This document shows positions 44,377 to 56,474 of a stretch of 64,000 nt of DNA, piece by piece. A model generated the notes under the pieces. That model was given only the letters and a program-made list of their open reading frames with translations, was not told where the DNA came from and did not search any database. The stretch is from Salminus brasiliensis (Eukaryota > Chordata > Actinopteri > Characiformes > Bryconidae): assembly GCF_030463535.1 (NCBI RefSeq), contig NC_132896.1, forward strand, positions 29,696,709-29,760,708, written 5' to 3'. Both the position numbers and the translations under genes were made by a program. Position 1 is the first letter of the stretch; each line of letters starts with the position of its first letter.

Positions 44377-46334
44377 GTTTTTTTTTGTTTTTTTTTTAAC
44401 AAGCTTTTCCTACGCCATCGCTCAGAGCACCCTCTGTAGCTTTACCTTTGTTTCTGAGGGTGTACGAAACCTGACAACAGGCCAACATTTGACAAACCAA
44501 TAAATAAATAGTGCACATTCTGGTACAATGCAAAGGGGTGTTTTCTTCAGTCGTCAGCCCGTAATTAAAGCCTGCTCTGACGAAGCATTCCTGTCATTCA
44601 GAGACACACTCAGATAGAAAGTGTTGTGTTGTCAGTGCTGCGGGTGGTTCAGACCTTCCCCTGAGGCACTAGCAGCACACTCTTCCTGTTTTCTTTCCTC
44701 ATGCAACCCCGGACCCTGACCCTGCCAGTGCGTAAGAACTGCCTGTGGTTCAGGTTTAGTCTGGAACGGATCTCGCTCACATGTACTCATGCTGGGTTAT
44801 GGCCTACATGCTGTACGTGTTTACTGACATTTCTCTCAGAAGAGCAGATCCAGTGCGCTCAGTTCACACCTCGCTAAAAAGGAAACTTCGGGCTACTCAC
44901 CTCCTAACCCGGTCGCACGGAGAATCTCAGACACGTAAACAGCGATGACGTTCAGTCCACTGGCAGCGCCTTCCGCCACGAACCGGAGCACCATCTCCAC
45001 AAACTACGAAGGGAAGGAGAGGAAGGTGAAGAGGCACGGAAAGTGTCAGTAACATGTCAGCTCCACTTTGAGAGGTGGCTTTTATCCACGTTTAGATAAC
45101 GGCAGTGCTCCGGCGATCATTAACCAGGCTCTGCTGGACACAGATTTGGGTTTGTGTGGGAAAATGTGTCTGAAGAGTTGCCAGTTTATTTGGTAAACCA
45201 TTTGATCAGACACACCATATAGGTGCACTTTAGGTTTACGGTAAGTTTGCAGTTACTGACTGCTGTCTATCTATACCCACATCTGTTACCCCATCCATCA
45301 AAGGAAAGAGACCACCATAGGAACACCATGAGTAGATGCTATTTGGGTGTTAGATGGTATGGTAGATGTTTTGCACGAGTACAAGTATAGATGGTGTTAA
45401 AACTGCTGGGTTGAGTCAGTCCATCAACCAAAAATATCCAGAGAGAGCCATCTGCCTATCCAGAGAGAGCAAGGCCAATTGTGCTGTGTTCCAGGTCTGG
45501 CTGCTGATGGCCTACATTGTAGTGTACAATGTTAAAAATAAAAGTGCATTAAATGGTTCTTTGAGCAAAATCACAGTATCACTTTTTCATAACAGATGTG
45601 TGTGTGCACTCACACGTTCCTACTACACGTTTCATTCTTCATGGAATTAGAAGTGGTTCTTCTGTGGATTTCTCAAAGAACCTTTTGAAAGGTCTTGGTT
45701 TTGGTTGGTGTGGCGCAACGGACCTGCCACTGAGCTACCACACCATGTGGGAGACTGGGGTTCGATTCCCGGTCTGGGTGACTGTGCTGTGCTACACCAA
45801 TAAGAGTCCTTGGGCAAGACTTCTAACACTACATTGGCTCACCTCTGTAATATTAGTAACCTTGTAAATCACTCTGGATAAGAGCGTCAGCTAAATGATG
45901 TAAAAGTCTCCTTTTAAGAGTGCATTAATCTAACGTGTGTCATTATGAGCCTGTGGTCCACTGCAGAAAATATTTTAGCAAGAGAAATCCTCTTTAATCT
46001 AGTCTAGTAAATATAATAGTTACATTTTTACATTGTTGTTTTAACCACTTAGACTTGTTGCCCACACTTCTTCACTTTCATAACTATGCCACTGTCATAA
46101 TTAACATCAGTTTAATAGGCTCTTACATAGAGCCTTGTGGGACTCCACAATATATGCTAAATAAAACTGTTCTAAGAAAACCCTAAATTGTTTCTGCATG
46201 AGGATTAACAGCTAAATAATAAACCCAGTGTTCAAGGGGTAAAGTCATTTTACCTATTGCCTGAAAGTGTCTTATTCCACTAGCTGATAATTTTGCTCAT
46301 TTCAAGCATATATTTCCTCTGGGTTTCCACACAT

Positions 46335-46367
<33 letters not shown>

Positions 46368-48769
46368 TCTGTACACCACAAAATGGACTGGTACTGTCAC
46401 TATGTGTGTCTAAAAAAGCTGTCAGCAAATGTACAAATGCTGAAAATGGACCGTTTGGCTGGGTTATTTGTCTGGTACCAGCACACACACACACACACAC
46501 ACACTACCACCCCAGTACCATGTAGGTATTTCCACTGTCCTGAGCAGCGGGACAGTTTGAGGCAGGGGTCACCGGCTCTGGTCCTTGAGATCCAGGGTAG
46601 TTTGATGATGTTCCTCCTCAAACCCACCTGTTTCAACTAATCAGAACCCAGGTTCCCAAAAGCCCCTTAGTGTTGGGAGAGAGAGTGGATCATCCATGTT
46701 GACCATTTAAGGTCAGATGCGATGGGTATTCCAGCCCAGTTAAACACAAGGTTTAGTCAGTGGGGTTGAGTAGGTGGGGAAGCACCAAACTGGGCTGGAC
46801 TTTGGACCTCCAGGACCAGTTTCAATGACAAAGTTTACCTATACCATAGAGGTTTCTGATAAAATGGCCAATGACTGAAGTAGAAGGTGTACTGAGTGGA
46901 CGTGTGCAGAAGCTCTAGACCACAGTATACAGACCTCTGTGTGTGTATATATATATATATGTTGCGTAAGCACAATGAGGAAACTGAAACGGACAGTTGT
47001 TTGTGAGCTGGTCAGAATAACAGCTGACCCCCTCCAACACTACACACACACACACACACACACAGACAGATGACAAGCATGCACTTGACACCATACAGAC
47101 TTACAAATACACTACCCTTCCTGATACAAGGTCAGTTGCTTGATTGCTGAGCAGTATGGTATTTAACACCTGTTACAAGCGCACACACACACACACAATT
47201 CTATGCTCGAATATGACAGATGGCCAGCTGGACAAAAAAATCACTGTATACAAGCACTGCATCTACTTGAGCACAATACCCTTAAAACACCTGTTGCTTT
47301 CCTTTCACACAGGCCCGAAACACAGCGTGTAGCTACATGCTAACCGGTCAGTCCACATGATCGCACTGCACAGCTCTTACCATGGCAATAGCATTGACGT
47401 TGTCTGGCCCAAACACTGATTCAAGGTACCCTACTGCTTTCTGGGTCAGAAAGAGAAGCAGGGAGCAAAAGAGAGGATGGAATTAGGGCAAGGAGAGGAG
47501 GGGTGAGAAAGGGGGTTAAAGGAGGATTAGTGGGTAGAGGGGCAAGATGAGGGGGGGAGAAAGCAATGAACACCACATTTATACACCCTTCTTAAATCCA
47601 GCAGAATAAAATAACATGCAGAGATTAAAGAGGGAGTTCATGTGAATCAGTAAAGGTTAAAGTCTGAGAGGAATGAGAAGGGGAATTCTACTGACCTTTT
47701 TTATATTATATTAAATGGTTATATTAAATGGTTATAATAAATGGTTATAATAAATGGTTATAAACACTATAGTGTGTTTTGGGCGTGAAATGATCCATTC
47801 TAGAGAAACGTGCACAGGCCGTGGACCTTGTTTACAGTGGTAGAGATATTCTCACAGAGAATTATTACACAATATTGGTTATTAATAGGCATGAATATGT
47901 CTGTATACAAACCTTATGAGATAAGGTCTTGGAAGTAAATATATATTTAAATATTTATCCATGACAGAATGTCACATTAAGGGTGTTGTAAGGCAAAGTA
48001 GCCCCCAAAAAATATTTATTACATTTTATTTTATTTGATTTATTTTTTACATTTTCATTATTAAACATTACATATGAAACTATAAGATGTGTGTAGGCTC
48101 ACTGGTCAATAAAGCAAAATGTGTATTACAGACTTCATGAATCCTGGCTCCCATCAACACCACTGTACAGAGGTCGTGCCAAGTCAGTGGTTCCTCTACA
48201 GTACACCATTTCAATGGCTTTGCTTACATCTCAAAATACAGAAATATGCTAATTTCTTAAATAAATAAAAAATAGAAATTCAAGTAAGAAAACTTACAGC
48301 CTAAAGAGACAAAAGAGAAAAACAGAGACTTTGGTCATGTCCAAACTAGTTCATTCATCACTTCTTTACCTGCTGGCCTTGACTTTCCCTGATCTGCAGC
48401 ACATGTCCTCGCTTCAACCTTCTGGCAGAGCTGGTTACCATGTGGATCCGCATGGTTTGTTAATCAGGTAAAATCAAGGCCAGCTGCACGGGAAAAAGGT
48501 TCCGTTCGGCTATTTGGACTTAGTCTCACCTCACCACATGTCTTTAGGGCCTGGGCGCCAACCACGGACTCCACGTAGCCGAGCCACAGGTCAACGTATT
48601 CGGTGGCTGCGGAGGCGAATCTGGGGGGAGGCGGGCTGGAGGGCTCTTGAGTCTTGGGAGCGTGCTCACGGCATCCCGCGGTCAGAGCCAGGAGCAGGAG
48701 GAGCAGGCCCAGCCAGGGCACCTTCCGCCAGGTTGGAGCACCGGTGTGGTAAAGCAAGGCGGGGTGCAT
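41091..48769 (-). CDS. tmem109: TMEM109 (mitsugumin-23-like) ER membrane protein
   Basis: Four coding exons join in frame on the minus strand: 48769-48530, 47440-47381, 45003-44901 and 41452-41091, giving 254 residues; human TMEM109 has 243. Residues 17-32 (VPWLGLLLLLLALTAG) form a signal peptide. Exons 2-3 carry FGPDNVNAIAM and a helical amphipathic stretch that align with IGPETMHLV in the human protein. Exon 4 has hydrophobic segments at about 154-175, 178-195 and 207-223, then a short coiled coil (HLEDRLSTLEGKVKGMEK). The order and the GYWLL motif match TMEM109. Known role: a cation-channel-forming protein of endoplasmic/sarcoplasmic reticulum and nuclear membranes, linked to the DNA-damage response. 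All splice sites are GT-AG. A tiny extra exon between exons 1 and 2 cannot be excluded. The gene lies tail to tail with cracdl-like and downstream of rnf20. Confidence 0.85.
41474..41535. repeat. GA/CT microsatellite in the last tmem109 intron, at the acceptor
   Basis: About 31 GA units on the plus strand read as (CT)n on the tmem109 strand. The array ends 21 bases upstream of the last exon (41452), continuing as ctcttcttttttctggtgttacag. The microsatellite thus merges into the pyrimidine tract of this 3' splice site. Confidence 0.95.
41860..42370. repeat. Inverted-repeat element with ends TAGACTGTCACC (family M5)
   Basis: A left segment (GGCTAACAAACACTGGACTT AGACTGTCACC, about 41883-41913) recurs inverted at about 42229-42260 (GGTGACTGTCAAAGTCCAGT GTTTGTTAGC). 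The arms of about 35-40 bp therefore flank some 320 bp. The same pair of ends occurs at 61880-61935 and 62510-62560. It is a fold-back element of unknown class in the last tmem109 intron. Confidence 0.6.
43810..43878. repeat. AAT trinucleotide microsatellite
   Basis: A run of AAT units is interrupted by ACT units. It yields repeated-residue open frames (Asn, Ile or Leu, depending on frame) with no coding meaning. Confidence 0.9.
44012..44256 (+). mobile_element. Best-preserved M2 element
   Basis: The left end has ATGCTACAAAGGGTTCTTTG and the right end CACCCTTTGTAGCACCTTTA, which are imperfect reverse complements. Between them lie CCTTTACATGGACTTCTTTA, AAAAGGTTCTTCACACATCT and ACAAACATGGTTCTTAAAGG. 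This copy shows that M2 is a terminal-inverted-repeat element of about 240 bp. Intron of tmem109. Confidence 0.7.
44335..44373. repeat. AT microsatellite
   Basis: A run of TA units follows a short TATATGTG stretch in a tmem109 intron. It is followed by two poly-T runs. Confidence 0.9.
45700..45905 (+). mobile_element. tRNA-derived SINE
   Basis: The 5' part looks like a tRNA: an A-box (TGGCGCAACGG at 45711-45721) and, 38 bases further, a perfect B-box (GGTTCGATTCC at 45759-45769) inside GGGGTTCGATTCCC. These are the internal RNA polymerase III promoter elements. The 3' part ends GGATAAGAGCGTCAGCTAAA TGATGTAAA, the tail shared by several fish SINEs and L2-type LINEs, which supply the reverse transcriptase. 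It lies in the tmem109 intron between exons 2 and 3, antisense to the gene. The upstream DNA is an M2 fragment (45530-45685), which it may have entered. Unlike a true tRNA, there is no complete cloverleaf that I can draw. Confidence 0.8.
45906..47380 (-). other. tmem109 intron DNA with CA/GT microsatellites
   Basis: There is a CATA/CA run at 46331-46367, CA runs at about 46480-46504, 47041-47064 and 47181-47197, and a short TA run at about 46949. The remaining sequence shows no exon or element I recognise. Antisense frames rich in Cys-Val come from the CA runs. Confidence 0.6.
47441..48529 (-). other. First tmem109 intron
   Basis: It is AT-rich, with several TTATAATAAATGG units at about 47710-47760. 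A 24-base stretch at 48371-48394 is flanked on the minus strand by tgctgcag and gtaaagaa and would encode IRESQGQQ in phase. It could be a small optional exon, but its pyrimidine tract is weak, so I leave it out of the gene model. Confidence 0.45.
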
Positions 48770-50196
48770 TTTTATTTTTGTTTGTTTTTGCTTTATTTTT
48801 TTTATTTAGTTTTTACGGTAAATTAATAAAACCAAGTCAAATATAATATAATATAGCTACCTTAATTAGTTTCTAACTTTACTAAACAAAGTAAATTACA
48901 TTAAAGTGCGAAAAATATAGTTATGAGAAATATAGCCAGATATGAATCTGAAATTATTTCACTGTCAGTGAAATAATAGCTAAAAAAAAAAAAAAAAAAA
49001 AAAAAAAGTCTAATTATTAATGTATCGCTTATCCTAATATTACACTCCCCTTTATCGCAGTGTCCGGCAGGGTCCGGCAGGGCGTATAAAAAGCAGTCCG
49101 GAGGGCGCCAAGACCCCTTCAAAATAATCCCCCGCTGACTATATTAGGTATCGAAGAAGTTAAAATTAGCTCCAAGTGAAAATAATAATCCTTACATTTG
49201 CTTTATGTCAGATCTACTAAGAAAACTGCAGTTTTGTGCTGCAACGCTCAGAAAAAGGGCTACAGGCTGGAGAAAAACACTAAAAGCTTGTTTTTCAGTA
49301 AACGACCGAGTTAAAGCTGCTCCAAGCAGGTCTGTCTGTGCAGTTGTTCTAGTTCTTAGGAAGGTATATCAAAATAATAAAAATGTGCCAAAATGTGGTT
49401 CTCCAAAAAAGGGGGAAAAATCGTCTGGTGCTCCTTGCTGGCTGCTTTGCTCTCTTTTGACAAGTGTGCAGATCCTGAACTCGACGCCTTCTGACTGCAG
49501 AGCCTGTAGCTGCAAGAAGAGCTGGAGTACAGAGAGAGGGAGGGAGAGAGGCAGGCATATGGAGGACTAATCCCCAAACAGGGAGGAGTGTTCACTCAGA
49601 GAAGGAGACCATAAAGGGAGGTTACTATACTCTAGAAGTAGTAGAAAAAGGTACAGAAATGCACAGTTGGACAGCACTTTTAATGAATTGCAACATAGCA
49701 ATTACTCAACAATTATAACTAGGCAGTTCTGAAAACAAAATCCCAAAAAAAACAACAAAAAAAAAGTACAAGTGTACAAAATGCAAATGAGTTACTCAAG
49801 ACTACCGCTTAAGATGTTGACGGTGCACCAAGCCCCAGTTCCACTGCAGGCTATGAAGCAAAACCAGTCGAGGTGGAATGGAGAGCGATGGCAAGTTGGA
49901 GCAGTTCCAGCCTAAAGGATGCCAACAAATACGCAACTCCTCAATACAGGCAGCAGTTTGACACTATGGTCCGTTCCCAGAAACGAACGACTACCATGCT
50001 CCATAACCTGAAAATGTGAAGGAATGTAGAGTTCTAAGAGTTTATTTTTTATTTTTGTAGCTAGTAAAGAACCTCCGAAAGCGAACACCCTTCACAGCAA
50101 ATTCGTCTACATCTAAAGAGCCCTACTCCACTCGGACAGAGACGATCGATGGTGGCGCGGCAGGCCACTAGGATGTGCATGTGGTGGGATTTCGCC
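48770..50196. other. Spacer between tmem109 and rnf20, holding the tmem109 5' and rnf20 3' flanks
   Basis: The tmem109 promoter and 5' untranslated region should lie just right of 48769, but I cannot place the start. A poly-A run is at about 48981-49007 and GTCCGGCAGG is directly repeated at 49061-49082, beside a plus-oriented TATAAAAAG at 49086. The plus-strand open frame at 49205-49570 has no recognised similarity. At 50041-50046 TTTATT reads AATAAA on the minus strand, about 150 bases past the rnf20 stop, and is a good candidate for its poly(A) signal. Confidence 0.5.
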
Positions 50197-50373
50197 TTAT
50201 CCGATGTAGATTCGGTGGAAGTCGTTGGCCCCGAAAGCTGCATTGCACTTGGGACATTTCCTCTGGCGCGTGTCGTAGCGCGTCTTCACACACTCGAAAC
50301 AGAAGACGTGGAAGCACTTCGTCAAAACGGCGTCCTTCACGCGTGAGTTGCAGCACGGGCATGTCAATCGAGC
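50197..50373 (-). CDS. rnf20: rnf20 last coding exon: C3HC4 RING domain
   Basis: The exon encodes residues 954-1011. The zinc ligands are complete: C958, C961, C973, H975, C978, C981, C993 and C996, in the order [15 protein letters not shown] and KCPKC. This is the domain that binds the RAD6-type E2. The stop is TAA at 50199-50197. The acceptor reads ttcttgttctcgcag on the minus strand. Confidence 0.97.
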   Translation of the reverse strand, partial: ARLTCPCCNSRVKDAVLTKCFHVFCFECVKTRYDTRQRKCPKCNAAFGANDFHRIYIG

Positions 50374-53300
50374 CTGCGAGAACAAGAAGTGTTAATTTGT
50401 GCGGCAATTAAACATGCTGATGCAAATTAACAGTATGCTTTATATGGACAAAAGTATTGGGACACCTGCTCGCTCACTGCTTCTTCCACAATCAAAGGAA
50501 ATTAAAAAGCAGCTTATCTTGCTTTTGTTGGAGTAACTGTCTTTACTGTCGGTACTTCATTGATCAACAAGAGCATTAGTGAGGTCAGGATGTTGGATGA
50601 TCAACACTTCACCTAATTCCCAACAGTATTGGATGGAGCAGCATCATTCCAGTTCCACAGCTCAACGCTGGGGTCTTTATAGCTCCTCTAGCCAATGTCT
50701 GGCAGTAGGCATGGTGCCAATAGATTCAAGTTAATCTGTTCTAGGGTCCTGTTATTGTATTGGCAATACTTCTCTACAGAGAGACTAAGACAAGCTGTGT
50801 GTGTGTCAGCAATGGGTGCAATTTAAAAGTAGCTGAATGCATTTATTAAAAGGGGTGTCCACAAATATTTGGACATATAATGTTTGACTGCAAACAAGTA
50901 GATGTGGTACCTTGTATTCGTTAATTTCCTCGTTAAGTATCTCATCTCCATTGCGAACATTCTCAGCAGGCTTCTTGGCCTTCTCAATTTTCCGGCGAAG
51001 TTTGGAGATGTCCTCCTAATGAGAGAAATGAAAAGGCATGATAAGATAAGTTATCCAGTTCCACAACAAACATGCCTCGACTTGCTTTCACTGCATGAAT
51101 ATATCTGAATATCTCATTCAAGAACTCTTGCATCACTGTGTGTGTGTGTGTGTACCTGTGCACGACGGGCATTGAAGGATTCCTTCTCTCTGGAGATGCT
51201 GTTCTCTATCACCTCTTCTCTGACTGCATTCAGTCTTTGTTGCACTGCCTCCAGCTGAGCCCTCACTTCTTCTGACAGCAAAGCAGACTCTTGAGCCTGG
51301 CAAACAAAGTAGGAAAATACAGGCACACATACAGAGAGGGAATGAGAACCATATCATCTTATTCTAGTATCACTTGATGACAAAAAAGGGACTGTAATTA
51401 TTTTCTGCTTCATGTTTCAGGATTTAAGCTTGACTGATAAATATTAGGCAAACGTTATTGGTAATGCATTTAACACAACAAACAGCATTATGTGAATCAA
51501 GTTCATTACAGATCATAACCCTACAGCACCCTACAGAACTTGCATTTTTCAATACCACTGAATCTAGGTGCTTGGTGTGCTTTAAATATTAAGTCCATCT
51601 AAATATGTGTAGCTATAGACGTACAGAAGGTGAGTACCTTTCGTTTGTTCATGTCTAGGGCTTGTGTACGCAAGGCCAACTCTCTCTCTGCAGCACTGAT
51701 TGTGCCCTGCAGGAGCCGCTCTTTCTCCTCCAGCTTCCTCACAACCTGTAGCTGAGCATCCACCTAAAACACAGAGAAAATAGAGAGAGCACAAGGCTTT
51801 TAGCTTTAGTCACATGGTTTTGGGAGGTATTTCACAGTCAACTTTGAGATTATCCAAATACTGCAGACTCTAGTCAGTCCAATAGGAGAAGAGCTGAAGG
51901 ACATTTCTATTTGAAGAGCCCAAACAATTGGGCCAAGTTAACCGGCTAACTGAGAAATCCAAAGCCCCCGCTAACAAAACCCAGAGACCCCTGGTGTTCC
52001 CTGGCATGCCCACCTGGGTTTTGAGTGTGAGCAGCTGGTCGGCCAGCTCCTCCTTCTCTTCCTTCAGCAGCTTATGGATCTGGTTGGATTTGATGCGCTC
52101 GCTCATCAGCTTGAAGTTGGCATCGTCCTTCTCTCTGAGCTGCTGCATAAGGCGAATGTTCTGCTCCTGCATGTCCTCAAAAGCCTGCCCGGTGACGTCC
52201 ATCTCACTCAGCAAGGCGTCCTCCTCCTGCCGAACACACACAGCATTACACCAACCATAATCAGCACTGAACTGCTGTAACGCAGGAAGAACGTGGCTGG
52301 AGACAAACAAACAAAGACCGGTTTTCTGTATTTCTGTGTCAAATGACTTTTATCCACAAGCTGACAAAGTTAATAATTTCAGTTAAGGAGTGGTGAGTGT
52401 TTTTAGAGCAAAAGCACAAGACATGTGCTCTCTTGTGTTGTTACCATGAAGGGGAAAAATTGCTTGTTGCACAGACTGAAGAGGAAACTCAGCTGAATGT
52501 AACCGATAGTAAAAATAGCTATTAGTTTCATGCACACACACACCTGCTTAGCGAGGGACAGTTTCTTGTTGAGGATGTCAATCTGTTCCTCCACCGAGCG
52601 GATCTTCCTTAGAGCCTCCTCGTCTGCCATCTTCTTCCCTTCCCTCCTCTCTCTCTCCTCAAGATCCCTCAATCGCTGGCGCAGCTCCTCTGCCTAAACA
52701 CATTTAGTTAAACACATTTAACTACACAACCTCTTCATTTTATGTGAATACAATGCCAAGATAACTGCTTACAAATCCTAAGTGAGCATAACAGTACACA
52801 GTAGTCACGGTTTGTACCCCACGGTTCGTAATTAATTAATTACTGACTAATCCAGAATCCTTTTTGTGCAAGTTACACTTTGTTCCATCTAGTGCCAGAT
52901 AGCGCCCTCTCGAGGTAGTTAATCCAGCCTGTAGCATTTTAACTAAGCAGTAATGCTCAAACGGTAACACGTTTAATGCATTTCCACACACACAAAAATG
53001 CCGATCCACGTTTAAGACCTTAAAGCCAGAATTTTGGTGAAATATTTGTTTATTTTCAGGTGTCTCCAAAAGGTGAGAACAGGGAGAGATAAAGAATAGA
53101 GAGAGAAAAAACAAGCATCGGAGTCTCCCTCTTTCTCTCTACACCCAGCAGCAACAGGGAGAGAGCCAAGAGACAGAGGAAGAGGAGCATGGCAGGTTGG
53201 ACATGACTACAGTCCCTTACAAATACTACTAAACCACTACAGTTCCCACAATACCATGCAAATCCAACGACTTGGGAGCAGGGTGGCACGTGTATGAAGT

Positions 53301-56300
53301 GACTGTTTACCATGTTATCTCTGTGCGACTGTGCACACCGAACCGTGACTCCCATGCTATGACTGTTTGGTTTGATCTCCATGTCTTTTTGATGATTGTA
53401 AGAGGGATTTTGTGTGTGTATACGTACCTCAGCCTTGGTCTTTTTCTCTGCAGCCATGAGTTGCACTTTGTCCCTCTGCTCTTTTGGTGCAGAGCGATAC
53501 ATATCCAGCAGAAGCTTCATCTCTCTCTGAGACTCCTGGGCTTTTCTGCATTACCAGCATCAAATAAATCACATAGTTCATAGTTAAAACGAACCCTTTT
53601 CATTCAGTAGCAGGTTACATCATGCTAAGAGGGGAACAACTCTACAGCACTGTAGGTCATAGGCCTTAATAAGTAGGTTGTACCTTATCAGTGCCTGTAT
53701 TTATTATTGAAGTAATCAGCATAACTTACTTAAGCTCCGTCCTGACAATCTTCAGTTGCTCTACCTCCTTCCGCTTGGGTCCTCCAACCACTGCGCACCG
53801 TTCAGCTGGGAGGTCTTCTGACTGACTACCGCTAGCGCCGGGCTTCTCTTTCTCCTCTTTGATTACGCCACTTGCGCTACTACGAGATGCCCTCTCTCGT
53901 TCTTTCTGTTCCTTCTCTTTTTCTTTCTCCTTCTTCTCATCTTTTTCCTTTTCTTTCTCCTTCTTCTCCTCTTCCTCTTTTACTGTTGCATCTGGTTCAG
54001 TTCCAGGTTCGGTCTTCACAGAGACTGCTGAAGAGAAGCAACAAAGTAGGAATCAACAACGTAACATTTTACATAACGACTCATACTCTGCCTAATGCCA
54101 AGCTTCGCCTAGAGGGCTAAAAAGTCCCCCAATGTACTAGGCTGCAGAGAAGTCAAACAGCAATCTCTGGGTTCATGTACATGATGTGCTGTAAAGAAAA
54201 AAGTGGTTTAAGCTTAAGTCTTACCAGTGGGTGTTGCAGAACCACTATCTGGCCCTCCTTTTACAGTGGCATCAGCAGATGTGGTAGTCTCAGAAGAGGT
54301 GGTCTCTTCTTTTATGTCCATCTCTGTGCTGGACTGTGACTGGACGGCTGGATTGCCCTTTGCTGCGCGGTGCTATGAAGGACAAAATTGATTGTAATAA
54401 ATATTTTCACATTTTAGTCTACTTTATTTAAGTCAGTGATTTCATAGCCCTGGTCCCTGCTAATAAGCTAATTAACAAGCCCTTTCTGAGTTAAAGGTAG
54501 TGCGTTGTAGCAGGAAACCACTAAAATGGGCAGGGCAGAGGTTCAGGGTTGGGAACCAGTGCTCTTAGTGAAGTCCTTAGTGTGACCCTTCTCTTTAATT
54601 TCTCGTTTACCTGGTTAAGGTCTTGCTGGGCCTCTCTTAATCTGAGTTTGTACTTGACCACCTCTCCCTTCATTTGCTGGTTGTGATTCTGGAGTGTGCT
54701 GATCAAGTGACGCATCTCCCGATTGATCGGACCTTAGAGAACAAGAGAACGACAAAAAACTGAATGAGAGCAATCTATTTGGTTTTGAGAAACACAAAAG
54801 AACAGCATATCAAAGTAAGGAACGTTTTCCCCTGGTTTGATTTGAACCGAGTCCGATTTGACAAAACGCCCCAAGGTTCACAACAAGCAGAAGTTACCTG
54901 CTTGCTCGTTGGCGGCAAGGGTTTGCTCAAACTCAATCCTGAGCATCTCGTACTCCTTTCGCACCTGAGCCAGCGTGTCCTCCAGTTGAATCACCTCAGT
55001 ACGAACCTTACGCTGCAGTGACACCTCGTCATTCTAGGGCACACACACAGCATGTTATAACTATTACACCACCACTGTAACACTAACAGTACTGTTCAGT
55101 AAATACAGTTATACAGCCAATAAATCACAGACACATACATTCATATGGCAAGCCTTATATACAGTGCTTAATAAGACACAAATACAGCTTGTACCTCCAT
55201 GTGGTCGAGTTGCCGGAGCCGGGCAGCTCTGGTGGTGTTGAGGCGAGCTCTGGTCTCGTCCAGCTGGGCCTTCAGCACCAGAGATTCATTATAAAGCACA
55301 GAGAACTGTGACTGTAGACAACGATACTCTGCAGTTTCCCTCACCATTCCCTCAGCCCTGCACAGGAGCTCCATCTGAGAGAACAATACATTCAGAGAAA
55401 TCAATACCACCTCAAGGTCAAAACAAAAAAAGAGCAAATAAGCACCAATAAGTAGTCAGCGTTATTCATCTCACTGTTAAAATGATATACGTAAAAAGTA
55501 CTGTCCACAGAGTGCTTATATGTTCAAATTTTCAGCATTTTTGTGTACAGATACCTTCATGTTATTGTTCTCCTGGACAACCGTTTGTAAGTCCTGCTGC
55601 AGTTTCTGCAGCTCGCTGAGCCGGTTCTCTGCTAGCTCCCTGTTCTCCTCCAACTCACTGTTCATCTCCTCAAACTAATAGAGAGAGAAACAGAGTGATT
55701 ATACCACATTAAGTAATTAGGACTTTGTATATACCACCAAAAAGAAAGCTAAGGAGTCCACCTGAATTGTAATGTGAGGCACTGGATATGGAGGAATGAA
55801 GAAACTGAATATGTAAAAGCACTTCACTCCCTTACCTTTCTCTTGTTTATAGTGATGGTCCCACATACGCTGCTGGCCTCCCCGCACACCTTATAGCCTT
55901 TGCTGTTCACCTATGAAAAGGGAATAATACACAAACATCAGGGACACTTTTGCACTCCTGACAAACTGCACTGAAAAATGAGCCTTGAATCTTAGAGAAT
56001 CTGCCTGGTTAATACAGACAGAAACCCACTTACTCTCTCCAGCACCTCTCCCAGGTGTGTGTTGAGACGGTTCTCCCGGCGGCGGACTTTCTCCGTGTCC
56101 CACTGAAGCTCCTCTATAAGCACCTGCAGCTCACTGATTCTGTTTTCGGCACGAGTGGCAGCACGGCCCAGGGAACGTGACTGAAACAGATTTACACAGG
56201 CAAAATGATACACTCACACAGCAAAACCATGCTGTGGCAGGCCTCTTGGCATTTAACATCGTTTACTGACCTCACTGGTCATGTGACTATGTTTCTGCAT

Positions 56301-56399
56301 GAGGTCATCAGTCAGCTGGCGAAGACGCTCATTCTCATTGGACAGGAGAGTGTTGAGGCTGGAAGCAGCTTCCCAGAGAGCCACATTCCCATCTGTTGA

Positions 56400-56474
<75 letters not shown>

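Noticed and set aside
45700-45780. A genuine tRNA gene
   Set aside because: A and B boxes are present, but acceptor and anticodon stems do not pair, and the 3' part is a SINE/LINE tail.
48371-48394. 24-base in-phase micro-exon in tmem109
   Set aside because: It has AG and GT borders but a poor pyrimidine tract, and the four-exon model already matches the family length.
49205-49570. 121-codon plus-strand frame downstream of a TATAAAAAG
   Set aside because: No family resemblance and no polyadenylation or splice context; the TATA-like word alone is weak.
50902-51108. Plus-strand frame resembling the one at 6957-7142
   Set aside because: Both are antisense readings of the rnf20 exon and its copy; the similarity comes from the duplication, not from a conserved plus-strand protein.
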